This document shows positions 48,601 to 59,996 of a stretch of 64,000 bases of DNA, one piece after another. Source of the DNA: Aquilaria yunnanensis. Taxonomy: Eukaryota > Streptophyta > Magnoliopsida > Malvales > Thymelaeaceae. The DNA is taken from assembly GCA_039654915.1 (NCBI GenBank), contig CM077597.1:37050001-37114000 (forward strand), written 5' to 3'. The notes under the pieces are model-generated. The model saw only the letters and a program-made list of their open reading frames with translations, was not told the origin of the DNA and did no database searches. The position numbers and the translations under genes were made by a program. How positions within the stretch are numbered: position 1 is the first letter of the stretch; each line of letters opens with the position of its first letter.

Positions 48601-49420
48601 TGTCAATCTAGAATACTCTTCCAGTTCTTTGCAATTGTGGTGTTGGTACTACTGGAGCACCTATTGGCTGAACATCTTTGGCAGCTGGCATAGTAGGCCT
48701 ATTATGGCCTAGATACTTTCTTTGTGGAGCTCAAATGCATCTTATCAAACATCTTTTTAATGAATTTTAGCCATTCCTCAGCTTTTTCTGGTCTAGTTCT
48801 ACCATCAAATTATGGAGGTCTTAGGAATTGAAACCTCTCCAACAATCTAACCTTATCAGAGCTCTCAAGATCTTCAGCTCTGTGCCTCCTAGACTTGTGT
48901 GATCCCTCAAACTCTAGATGCTCTCTAGGTATCCTTCTTTCTCTCCTTTTACTAAGGTTCCTAGCTTTTGAGTGACTAACCCTTGACATGTGGCCAATCT
49001 TAGACCTGATTCTTCTGCCTTTAGGATGTCTTATATCCTTATCCTCTTTAAATTCTTCATCTTCATTTCTTTCGGAAGGAACAATCACTGGGTTATTCCT
49101 AACAACTTCCTGGTTCTACTCTTGTGGTAATGGTTGTGCTACTTGGACTCCTTGTTGTTTACCTTGTAGTAGCCTTACTAAGTTTCCATTTATCTAGGCC
49201 AGATTTCTTTGTAGTTCGACCCAAACTTATGGCATGTTCATTTCAGGTGCTGGGTTTCCTACTCCTTGAACACTTGGCTGCTCTTGTACACCCCTTCCAT
49301 TTATCTTGGCCTATGTTTGCTCAGCAAAAGGTCTTAGGGGTCCCTTATCCCCTCCCCATGTGGCTACCATTTTTCTATTTCATGATCAATAGAAGAGCAT
49401 AATATATACTATATATTAGG
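48601..49420 (-). pseudogene. A5 gag, zinc knuckle and part of core deleted
   Basis: On the minus strand a start region near 49385-49410 is followed by the charged linker (NEDEEFKEDKDIRHPKGRR, and Ser/Arg/His-rich repeats ending in RLLERFQFLRPP) at 48810-49088, then the first gag core residues near 48720-48800. Near 48715 it jumps to the pre-protease region, so most of the core and the CCHC knuckle are deleted. Confidence 0.8.
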
Positions 49421-49511
49421 TACTTAACACTAGCAGCTAACCTAACTAAGTTATATGTATGTAACTATGTTCATGCATGATGGAATTATATGTACCTCCA
49501 ATTCAAACCAT

Positions 49512-49523
49512 GCTCTGATACCA
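49512..49523 (-). promoter_or_regulatory. Primer-binding site, A5
   Basis: On the minus strand a perfect TGGTATCAGAGC, 5 bases from the LTR end at 49529. Confidence 0.88.
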
Positions 49524-49528
49524 ACTTC

Positions 49529-51054
49529 TATCACCACTCTGAGTCCTTCTATTGAGTGATTAATTTTAGTGAGCTTAAGCCCCAGGCAGTCCATGCCCTG
49601 TGGGCCAAGCAGGACATGCGCACTATGTTTACCCAAGTGGCCTCTTGGTCATTATGCAAAGATGTGTACATTTGTCCAACCATTACACACATATTCACAT
49701 ACATTTTCATTAAGAAGTAATGATGACAATGAAATTCTTTATTCCTGGTGAATATGAAAATTGAGCAAAATCCCCGAGTGCATGTACATTCACATGCATA
49801 CATGATGCTATTAGTGCGTATTTTCTGTGTCCAAACTTTCACACCATGTCCAACTCAAATTCTACTTGTGTTCTCCCATGCCCTAGAGGTTTTAAACCCT
49901 TTAATACCCTTAAACATTCATAAGGAAACAAGTTTGAGACATTAAATCCATCTAGGTTTACAATTATGGATTTTATACTTAACTAGGTAGAAATTACCAT
50001 ATGAACAGTGCTAAGCAAAATCAGCCAATTTTGACTGGCCATAACTCTAGCTACAGAGCACCAAATCCAGTGATTCAAAAGCCAAGTTCTTCATTTTGAA
50101 GTTTTCTAGATGTGGTCAAAATTTTATAGCCAAATTGTTTATGTACAAGAAGTTATTGAAGTTGGAGTGCAAGGTACAAAAATTTTAGCCATTATTGACC
50201 ATTATGCCCATACAAAATATTATAATATTCATACACTCCATTTCCAGGTGCAAAACCCACTCGGTAGTGTCCATACATGTCTTCTACACCTAGGAAGACC
50301 ATTCCCATGAATTTAGAACCCTTTTAACCATCATTCATAAAAATGCCATCAAAACTGCCCATAAACACCATATGGACAGCATTGTATACACACTTCAAAC
50401 TACACTCCATTCATCCATATATCCTTCTCACATTACACATATATAATACCCAACTCATTTACATGCATTCATGCACCACATAGATGAAAATAATTTAGTT
50501 AATACGTACACCAAGCTTCATGGAGAACTTCAAAAGCACTAAGCACTCCAGAAACTTGAAGGGACCTACTGCTGTGTAAGGCAGAAGATACCATGACTAA
50601 AAATAGCTAATTTACTCCAAAAATCATGAAAATTTCCAGTTTACAACTAAACATATGGAGCTTAATACACCTGAAATTTCACACAGAAATTCAAATGAGA
50701 GCTATTAGTTTGAATGCTCTCTTTCAGGTGCTCCTGAAAATGGACAGAAATGGGGTAAGTCTCTTTGAAGAAACGTAGTATGGGCTTGTCAATAGAAATT
50801 CGAATTCCTAGAAACATAAATAAAATCAAAAGACATGAAAACACAAAAAAAAAGTATATGCCATCAAAATTCATAAACAAACCAAGCACAATCAAATGCA
50901 ACGCTGGTACCAGTACATCATTAGGTTTAGTCCATAAACAATCAAATAAACAATGTGTAATCACTGGGGCAGCACTCCTGAAGCTAACGCTTGGCCTTAT
51001 GAAGTTAATTGGTCTTATTTAGTATTAACTTGGGATCTAGAAACCCCTGTAAAC
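49529..51054 (-). repeat. A5 5' LTR (A2-type), 3' part
   Basis: On the minus strand it matches the last about 1.5 kb of the solo A2 LTR, ending GTGGTGATA just before the primer site. The hairpin is at 50756-50777. Its 5' part is cut off by the insertion of A3 at 51055 and should resume beyond the window. Confidence 0.87.
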
Positions 51055-51330
51055 TATTACCACCTTAGAAAAATAGGAGAATTACAAGCATGGCATAATG
51101 GTCAAAAAACTATTATATTATGTAATTCTCACGATAGTCTTTGAAGTGTGAGGGGTAAAAGGCACAATATGAATGGTATGAAAGTGTTATTGGAGGACCA
51201 AATTGCTTATGGAAGACAAGTGTGGGCAAAGAAAACACAAAAAAGGCTTAAGGACCTAAGTGTCCTAGTGTAGGCCTTTGGTTGTTTATGCTTTTGACTT
51301 CAGTCAAATGGATAAATTTTGGGGTTATCC
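51055..51330 (+). repeat. A3 5' LTR, left part
   Basis: It starts TATTACCACC (decayed TGTTACC) and aligns with 62100-62380 and 63342-63496. The flank taaac (51050-51054) is the expected left TSD; the right copy is outside the window. Confidence 0.85.
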
Positions 51331-53537
51331 TGTCACACCCTACACAGGCCCCAGCCTCACCATTTCTACCCAGCAATTATTTAAACACTCTTATGTTAAG
51401 CGTTATTAACTACCTTTAATTTCGGCCATTGTTTGTTAGCTAGTTTTAAGTCTTATTTTCTTAAGCTGAAGGTCTGGGAGGTGCCCTAGGAGGCTTATGA
51501 GTTGATTAGAACAATTACTTGCAGCTTAAGTAAGGCCCAACCACTAACTTGCAACACAAGGCAAGGCTATAAATCAGTAACTTCCAATACAAGCAAGGCA
51601 TATAGTTAGTCTTTTAAGTGTCTAGGATGTGTGCTCATCAAGTGTGCTACTCCAATGCATGTCAACAAAGAAGCCCATCTCATCAAGTTTTGGAAATCAA
51701 TTTTCCTGTTCATGAACATTTGGTCAAGTAAAGAACATAAGAGGTTCCATTCATAAGGCACATCTATAACCACATAAGCATATCATAACTTGGCATTCAA
51801 GCATCCAAAATATTTACACAAAACCATGGTCCATCCGAGGCTAAATATACACAAAAGTAGCCTACATACAAGTACTATTTACTTGGCAACATACCAAGAG
51901 TACCCATCATCCAAAACTAGCCAAAGTTATGAATTACAACCAAGTTCACCTATAATACTCGAGAAGGATCTTAAAGACTATATACATGACCATAGTTTGA
52001 AGTATAAGACCTATGAATAAGTTCATAGTCATGAAGGCAAACCACCAAACTAGTGCCCCAGAACACACATCCATCTCCACTGCTAGACAAGTCCCACAAT
52101 CTACTCAAAGCCTGCAAAACTTATACCTTAAGTTTTGGGCATAAACCATAAACATAAGACTTGTATGTATAACTCAAATAAGCCAAGTTTTGGTTGGCAC
52201 ACATACCTCAAGCAATCAGTGTAGTACTAGCAGACTAGCAAGCAACCGAGCTCATTATTCTAGCTCAATACCCTTTCCTGAAAATTCAAACATTATGGGC
52301 ATGAGTTTATACTTAGTAGGATTCACAAACGACCATATAAGGTCTATTTAGTTAAGTCCGAGACTTAACCTCCACTAGCTTAACTCAACCTGCAGGAAAA
52401 CATAAAAACACAAAAACACAATATATATATATAATAACTGAGGCATTATATGAGCATAATAATGATACCTACAAGTGGTTAGCACACACAAACAAACAAT
52501 CAAGCACACAACTCAGACACACCACAAGTTCACAATCGGCCGAATACTAGCAAATGTCCATGTGCTATAATTTGTACTTTACTTCTTCATTTGCACACAC
52601 CAATCCACCAGAGCTCCGAATTACATAGTAAGTTGGCCCCACTCACTATGCATTCTAACAGTTGCCATTAACTTGATTAGCTAATCAACTAACATGTACC
52701 CAAAATTCCTCAATATGCCCATCAAGCAAACTAAGATCAATTAGCAATATATATCCATCACTTAGTTGCCTTAACTACTTGATCATGGGAAAATTACCAA
52801 GAATTCAAGTAGAATCATGAATCCTACCTCAATTTTAGGCTTGAGTGCTCTTGGCCAACCTTGTACTTTTCAATATCAAGCTTCAAACTTCAAGAACAGG
52901 GTTGCCTTGTGCCGAAACTAGTTAATCCAAGCTTGATTCCTTTACTTCAAGCTTCAATCTTCATGTTCATCATGTATTCTTCAAAATTTTGGCCATGAAC
53001 TCCAAGAACAAGCGTAAAATGCTCAAGAACGCTGAAGAACACATATGAACACTCAAGGATATTTTGCTTAAAGTTTCGGCCTTTCAATGCCAAGCACAAA
53101 CACAAATGACTGAAAATAGCTATTTCCCTTGCATGTTTCGGCCATTTCACCAAGATAATGGGCCATTAACTAAACAAAAAGAATGATGGCATAACTCTTG
53201 GTGGGAGACAAAGCTTGACCAGTCATGACATGTGTCCAAAAACTACCAAAAGTTGGCTTAATGCCCCACTTAGCCTTATACTAATTTGCATGGCCGAGAA
53301 TGATAGTTTAGGTTTCATAGTTTCACTTATAGCGCTAAGTTCAGTGTACAATATGGCCCTTAAACTTTGTTTCATGGCATAAACAACATAGTCTATTTTT
53401 CATGTGCACTTAAAACCCAAACTTTCTTGGTTTTGCACTTACACCCTTATCTTCATTTTCAATCAAGTCATTCATGTATATTTTGTATTTTCTCTGTATT
53501 CTTGGCCTAAGCCAAGCACTGAGGGATGGTCCTAACA
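51331..53537 (-). mobile_element. Solo LTR, family E (TSD tatcc)
   Basis: 2207 bp from TGTCACACCC to CCTAACA on the plus strand, flanked by the perfect duplication tatcc (51326-51330 and 53538-53542). Orientation is judged minus because read that way it starts TGTTAGGACC, ends GGTGTGACA and carries the module in the usual order: TCCTGCAGGTT near 52395, hairpin 52302-52315, TTTTCAGG near 52277. No internal region of E is present. Confidence 0.9.
52302..52315 (-). other. Conserved LTR hairpin (family E), decayed
   Basis: On the minus strand TAAGT, loop ATAA, ACTCA pair at 4 of 5 positions. It follows a CCTAC and precedes TGCCC, and lies between two acceptor-like motifs. Confidence 0.45.
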
Positions 53538-55524
53538 TATCCCGCTCAAGGGAGGATAGCTAAGGCATGGTAGGGATATGGTCAAATCTAGGCCAATAAA
53601 TTAAGCATAATAGACCAAGGTTTTGTAGCAAGGAAATGGACATAAAGCAAGGTTAAGCTTGTTAAGTTTGTTTTGTGCCCATAAGCTCATTTAAGACCAT
53701 TTAAATGCCAACTCACTTATCTTTCTCCTATTTTTTGCCTCCTCTAACCAAAGAACACAACCATACTTCCTCCATAGCCACCATACCTTCAAACTTGCAA
53801 TTGATTGAAATTGAAGGTAAAAGGAAGCAATTGGAAGCAAACTAGAGCTATTGCTTGGATACTTCAAGGATCAAGGTTGATGGTTGGCCTACCCACTTTG
53901 GCAAGGGTTTTCTTCATCCTGTGGATTGTTTACTATATTTTCAAGCATCCATGGAGCTAGGGCTAAGCTTGGAGAAGAGCCATGAGCCTGATGAACCAAG
54001 CTTAGTAAGGGGAGTGCACTTATTGAAGGTTTTGTGACCTAGTGTGAAGTGCACAAAGATGGCAGTGAAGTGAGGTTTTCTAGAGCCCAAATTTAGTGCT
54101 AACTAGTGATTTATTTATGTTTATTGCAAGTTTTATGGACTAACCTACGATTTACGTTGCTGCTGCATTTCATGTGTTTGTTGGTTGTGAATGGCTGCTG
54201 CATTTGGTTCCTATATCTTGTATATATGCACTGTGGTTTTTTGTTTTAGTGTCTTTGGATGCAGGTTTTGATGATGGTTACATTTCCTATTGAATCCAAG
54301 TGTTACCTTTACTAAGTTTCTCAATGAAACTTACTCCCCTTAATTCTATCATTTCAGGTCTAGCTGAGAAATCACCTTCAAACCAACCTTTGTGGTTTGA
54401 GTTTTACTCTAAATTTTTAGTTAGTTAAACTTCCATATGTCTAGTTATTATCTAGAAATTTTTGTGATTTTAGGAGCACATTTGTTATTTTTAGTGATGG
54501 TGCTTATTATGTTATGCATCAGCTATCCAACATCTTGTTTTAGAGTCTATTGTTTCTCAAGCACTCCTGTAACTTTGGGTGTGTGTTTAGCTGACTTAAG
54601 ACCATTTTTTAGTGCATTTATGCATGTACATGCATTGTATGTAAAATGATACAAGTATGTGAACGTTTGAGTAATGTTTTGGCTATGTATGTGATGTGGT
54701 GCAAAGCTGCCTAAGTGTGAATAGTAGGTTACTTACTTGCAAATTCTGTTTTGGCCATATAAAGTCACTAGATGCAAGAGAATGTATTTCCCATGTCTAT
54801 TGGGCATATATGGGGTGGCCTTGGAGGGCATTCCCCTTGTGAATGAAGTGTTTGCACACTTAAGAAATTTTGTATTGGCAAAATGGTCATAAAGTAACTA
54901 GAATTTTGACTTTGCACTTAAAGTTCTATATCTGCCTATGCAGAAGGAATCTTGGAATCAAATTTTGACCACACCTAGAACACATGTATAGGTTGAATTG
55001 GGATTTTGAACTTCTAAATTTGGAGCACGATAGCCAAAGATATGATATTACAAAGTTGGCTAAGTTACAGTTTATTTGGTCAAAATTTTGTAACCAAATT
55101 CAAAAATCCATAATTTGGTCCATAGGTGGGCTATTGATGTAAAAAAAATTTCTTGATTTGCTCTAAGTCTTTGCTTGATAATGGAGCAAATAAAATTGGG
55201 GGTTACATGGCTAGATTAATATAGTTTATTGGAGGAAATTTGGGTACAGTGGCTGGCATTTTTTAACCTAGCAAGAATGCTTAATGTGTGTAAGCCGAAA
55301 CTAAGGCATGTGCTAGTGTTTTCCTTCTTAGCTGCCATAGTGTGCATAAATGTAAATGTGTGTGTTATGGTTAGAGCAATATGCATGTATTTACATAGTG
55401 CTCAAGAGAGTCACTTGAGTACGTACACTAGGGGTGTTGTTCTGATGACCTACAAGGCATATCAATCCTGGGAGTTTAAATGCACAGTTTTGGCACCATA
55501 ACTAGATTACCCCGGAGTGGGTAA
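53538..55524 (+). repeat. A3 5' LTR, right part
   Basis: It resumes the A3 LTR after family E, with GCTCAAGGGAGGATAGCTAA matching 63505 onward. It contains acceptor-like TTTGGATGCAG (54264), hairpin (54313-54333) and ATTTCAG (54357). The end near 55524 is frayed (GTGGGTAAGA where A1 has GTGGGTAACA). Confidence 0.88.
54313..54333 (+). other. Conserved LTR hairpin (A3 5' LTR)
   Basis: TAAGTTTC, loop TCAAT, GAAACTTA: a perfect 8-bp stem after CCTTTAC and before CTCCCC. Confidence 0.62.
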
Positions 55525-55538
55525 GAGGTAAGAGATGT

Positions 55539-55550
55539 TGGTATCAGAAC
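55539..55550 (+). promoter_or_regulatory. Primer-binding site, A3 (one change)
   Basis: TGGTATCAGAAC, one change from the initiator tRNA-Met complement. Confidence 0.83.
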
Positions 55551-55692
55551 ATGGTTTACATATGTACATAGCAAATAGTTGCATTGCATGCTAGCTGCGT
55601 ACGTGAACTCAGTGTGGTCAGCTGCTAGTGTCAAGTACCATTAAAATACCTATGATCGTTATATGTGCTCTATAATGAATCAGCAACGAAGG

Positions 55693-56096
55693 AAGTGAAC
55701 ATGGTTACCATAAAGAGAGGGGAACCACCCTAAAGGCCTCCTACTGATTACGAGCAACAAAGAAATGGATAGAATAAAGGGAATCAGAGGCAATAGGGGG
55801 TATCAAACCCTAAAGTGCCTCAGGTTTGGTTAGAGCTTCAGAAGAACTTAGCTTTAATGAATGAAAACTTAGTAAGCCTGATTCAAGCACCACAGTAAAG
55901 AGCCCAAGTAGCTCCAACAGAACCAGTTCAAGATGCATAGCAGCAACCAGAAGAGGATACTAGGAACACATCTGAATATGTTTCTTTCAAAAGTATAGAA
56001 TACACAAATGATGAGACCATTGAGGAGGAAAATGAAGATAGGAGAAATCTAAGAGGAAGAAGACTAAGGTTTAAGATTGATTAGATTTCTAGGACC
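55693..56096 (+). pseudogene. A3 gag N-terminal part
   Basis: It aligns with the A1 gag start, but the A1 initiator ATG is ACG here. The basic N-terminus, Gln-rich stretch and acidic linker (NDETIEEENEDRRN) are recognisable, with several stops. It is interrupted by a K solo LTR at 56097 and resumes at 57512. Confidence 0.83.
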
Positions 56097-57511
56097 TGCT
56101 AGTGTTGTGCCCAAAAGCCAATCATGACAAGATTGTATTTTTGCACATTGAGTCATGATAATTTATTAAGGCATTAATCCAACAATTATGTTTGTTGTTT
56201 TGTTTCTGTGTAACTTAACAAACATAATTGTAACCCTAGAATAATGATATTCTTAAACATCCCTGGTCTAGTATTATTGTGGAGTGGGTTGCAATAATAC
56301 GTAATGACTAGCATATGTGGAGACTAATATGAGATATGTAGTCTACATATGGGTACAAGTTGGAGAACTTGTGTACTGGACCGACCCACCATGAGAACAC
56401 TACATGGATCGTTATATGAGTGTCATAAGTGATTCTCATATTGATCATGGTATATGTAGTCCTACGACCTAAGATCATCAAGGTTCCCTACATGTGAGTC
56501 ACATACTTTGATACTTTCCTTTGTTGCTCGTAACTGAGTGAACTTGAAGGAGATCATTGGGTATGTCACATATTATGTGGAGGGATTTGTATGATCAAGA
56601 TGGGATTTGTCCCTCCTATGTAACGGGAGTGATATCTTCGGGCCCCTTGATAGAGTAAGACTTAGAAAAATGCATGGCCATGCTCGGATGAGTTATATAC
56701 GATATCAATGTCATCAGTTTAAGTTGGTCTACTCGGTAATCAAGAAACCAAAGATTTGGCTATACAAGAGTGACACATTCCATGTCTCGTGCTTAGTTTT
56801 GATATCTTGGACAAAGGGACAATGGCATATATCGGTGATGATCATAAAGTTTTAGTCGAATCATCGACAATCTTGTCACTTGGGTAGCAATGATGTGTTC
56901 CTAGACACCGCTCATTGCTTATGATCATAAATCTGATTTATGGTCATTGCCAACGTGGTAAGAGCCTATTGGGTCACACACATAGAGCTATTTGGATCAT
57001 TAGAGTGCAAGGGCTAATAATTTGGGTTTTGGTTTCATAATAATTTCGTATTAATAATGGGCTCAATAGTTGAGCCATTATTAAACCTGAAATTAAAGCC
57101 TAATTGGATTAGGGCTTTGAAACCTATTAGGCCTAGAAGTTGAGTCTCACTATAAATACAACTTCTAGTGAGAAATTCATAGGTCTCCTTGCCTTAGCCT
57201 TCCAAAAGGACAGCCACACTCTTCTCTTGCAATTCCTTGGAGGACACAAGTTACCACTACGAGTGCAAGAGAAACGCATCTGTCGAGACGTGGTGGAAGC
57301 ATGGTGATCCCGAGAGGCTCGTGTGGATACCATAGAGAGCCTGAACACATCAATTGTTTAGGTTTTGTGATTCGACTCTACAGCTGAGTGAGAGATCTTA
57401 ACTGAAAATTGGGTATGAAAATTTTTGAACACCCGGTTTACCCCGTTTTACTTGGATCTTGGAGGGTTTCGGTTACATTCCGCTGCGCTGTTTCACTCCC
57501 GAAACCCATCA
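56097..57511 (+). mobile_element. Solo LTR, family K, copy 3 (TSD ggacc/ggagc)
   Basis: 1415 bp from TGCTAGTG (decayed TGTTAGTG) to CCCATCA. The flanks ggacc (56092-56096) and ggagc (57512-57516) differ at one base. A1 gag reads GGACCAATCCCTCA uninterrupted at the same place, confirming the target. TATAAATA is at 57151-57158. Confidence 0.92.
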
Positions 57512-58611
57512 GGAGCAATCCCTCATTCTATGACCATTTCTCCACTAGGAATAAGATTGAGGAAGGCCATAGGAGGAGATCCAGGAGAACGCAGAGAGAT
57601 CATAGAAAACATCACCATATAGAGGGCTCTCACAGATCCAGGAGACATAGATTAGAGGATCTAGAAGGCCTAGATGAAGTCAGACTGTTGGAGAGGTTCC
57701 AAGGCCTAAGTCCTCCATAGTTCGATGGAAGAGCTGGGCTAGAGTGAGCTGAGGAGTGGTTAATCTTCATTGAAAAAATGTTTAACAGGATTCCACTCAG
57801 CTCCACCATGAGAGTGTCATTGGCTACTTACAATCTAGTAGGTAGTGTAGAGTTATTGTGGAAGAGAATCAAAGATAGATATGCTGTCTAGAGGTGCAGA
57901 AGGCCAAAAGAAGATATGGAAATGACCTGGCCAGAGTTCACCCAACTGTTCCAGGGGCAATGCATCAGTGATGCCATCAAGGATATGAAGCAAGCTGAAT
58001 TTGATGCTTTACAGTAGGACAATCTCAGTGTCCTAGAGTATGAGCACGAATTCAATCAGTTGGTGAGGTATGCTCATCAGTATCATGGATTGGAGGAGTT
58101 AAAGGCCAAAAGATTTGTCAAAGGCCTAAGATTAGACATTAAAAAGGCTGTAAGACCTTTTGGAGCAGTCATATACTATGAAGCAGTGTAGAAAGCTCTA
58201 TTAGTAGAGCAAGAAGAGTATGAGACTAGGTACTTTCCCAGTGGACCAGGGGCAAGTAGCCAGGTAGGAAGCAGGCAAAGAAAGCTACCACATGGCAAAG
58301 AAATTGCCAAGAGTTCTCATCTTGGTGGTGAGGGCAAGGTGAGGGGGAAGTCCCTTGGCCTAAGGTACCTTAAGTGCAGGAAGTTTCATTGAAAGACACC
58401 TTGCTATTTTGACACCCAAATGAGTCTAAGATGTGGATCCATGGATCATTGGATCAAACACTATCCACAGGCTCAAAGGAAGCCAGAAGACCAAGGTTTA
58501 GTAAGGCCTATTTGGGCAGGACCTAGACGGGGAGCACCTAGGGAGGGACAGTAGATGCCAGTTGCTCCAGTGCCTCAGCCTCTAGTGTAAAGAGCTGGCA
58601 GAGTCTTCCAA
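57512..58611 (+). pseudogene. A3 gag, core and zinc knuckle
   Basis: The Arg/His-rich linker (RRSRRTQRDHRKHH, SHRSRRHRLEDLEGL) is at 57530-57710. The gag core is at about 57760-58200 (PLSSTMRVSLATYNLVGS, MTWPEFTQLFQGQCISDAIK) and the zinc-knuckle region near 58395-58460. The knuckle is dead: two of the three Cys of the A1 CX2CX4HX4C motif read Ser and Tyr (SLRCGSMDHWIKHY). Stops near 57720, 57888, 58015-58017 and 58199-58201. The last two coincide with stops in A1 and A4. Confidence 0.9.
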
Positions 58612-59137
58612 TTGGAGAGGCCAAAGACATCACAACCGAGAGGAGCTATAAAAGGTAACATTTACCTTAATGGTATGCTTGTTGGTGTTCTATTTGATAC
58701 TGGTGCATCTAACTCTATAGTGGCTAGGAAATTTGTTGATGCCATGAATTTGCCTACTGATATAATGGCTAAGATATCCTTAGTGAAAACAGTAGGTAGT
58801 CAATGTCTTTTCACTAATGACCTAGCTAAGGATTGTGAGCTAGTAGTAGGAAAGACTAAGGTTATGACTAATCTACTAGTGTTGGACACTCTTAAGTATG
58901 ATATAGTGTTGGATATGAATTGGCTTGCTATGCATAACATAAGGATTGATTCTGCTAAGAGAGAAATCACATTGCTTGATGGTGAAGTGCAAGCATTAGT
59001 GAATTCTAAGGAATTAGTGTATGAAATGCATGACATGAGCCTAGAGGTACTAGATAAGATACCTGTGATTTCTAAGCATGATTAGTTTTATGCATTTAAT
59101 GAATTGCACTATGACGAGGAAGTGGATAGAATCCATG
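58612..59137 (+). pseudogene. A3 aspartic protease
   Basis: A 157-codon open stretch with GNIYLNGMLVGVLFDTGASN (active-site triad intact), SLVKTVGSQCLFTNDLAKDC, DIVLDMNWLAMHNIRIDSAK and LVNSKELVYEMHDM, ending at a TAG near 59083. It is the longest undisturbed protease in plus orientation here. It is followed by the acidic linker that leads into RT. Confidence 0.92.
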
Positions 59138-59191
59138 TAGTGAGACACTTTCCAGAAGTTTTTCTAGTAAGAGACTTTCTAGAAGTCTTTC
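59138..59191 (+). repeat. 27-bp in-frame tandem duplication in the PR-RT linker
   Basis: 59138-59164 and 59165-59191 are two copies of a 27-base segment. The protein reads VVRHFPEVFLVRDFLEVFP where A4 has a single VRDFSQVFP. Confidence 0.85.
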
Positions 59192-59996
59192 CTAAAGACT
59201 TGCCAAGTATTCCTCCTATAAGGGAAATTGAGGTTGAGATCATGCTGCAACTAGGAGCTATGCCAATATCCATTCCTCCTTACAGAATGCCTATCACAAA
59301 GATGAATGTGCTCAAAAAACAACTTGATGAACTTCTTGAAAAGGGATTCATGAGGCCAAGTGTTTCACCATAGGGAGCTCTTGCACTTTTGGTGAAGAAG
59401 AAGGATGGATCATTGAGACTATGGATTGATGGCAGGAAGCTCGATGTAATGACCATCAAGAACAAGTATCCACTCCCTAGGACGAAGGATCTATTTGACC
59501 AGCTCAAAGGAGCTAAGATCTTCTCCAAGATAAATTTGAGATTTGGATACTTCCAGTTGAGAGTAAAGGAGGAGGACACTCCTAAGACTGCATTCAAGAC
59601 CAGATATGGGCATTATGAGTACACAGTCATGCCATTTAGTTTGACTAATGCCCCAGCTGCTTTAACAGACCTGATGAACAGGGTGTTTAAACCATATCTG
59701 GAAAAATTTGTGGTTGTGTTCATTGATGACATCCTAGTGTATTTTGAGGATGAAAATGAACATGAACATTATCTGAAGATTGTCTTTAACACTTTGTTGG
59801 AACATCAACCTTATGCCAAGTTATCCAAGTGTGAATTCTGGATAAGGGAAGTGTTTTTCCTAGGACACATCACAGATGCAAAGGCCTTAAGGCAGACCTT
59901 GAAAAGGTCAAGGTAGTGCAAGAGTGGGAAAGACCAAAGACTGTGAAGGAAATCAAAAGTTTCCTAGGATTAGATATTAAAGGAGATTTGTATCAG
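59192..59996 (+). pseudogene. A3 reverse transcriptase
   Basis: It starts at KDLPSIPPIREIEVEI, then [17 protein letters not shown], a TAG near 59371 (TGG in A1), [53 protein letters not shown], and the catalytic [10 protein letters not shown] near 59720 with both Asp present. A one-base deletion near 59881 (GATGCAAAGG against GATGCACAAGG in A1) shifts the frame at FLGHITDA. The thumb end (KEIKSFLGLD) lies at about 59948-59975. Confidence 0.93.

Noticed and set aside
52425..52436. Short AT dinucleotide run as a microsatellite of interest
   Set aside because: Only about six repeats, at the TATA-like region of LTR E; ordinary.
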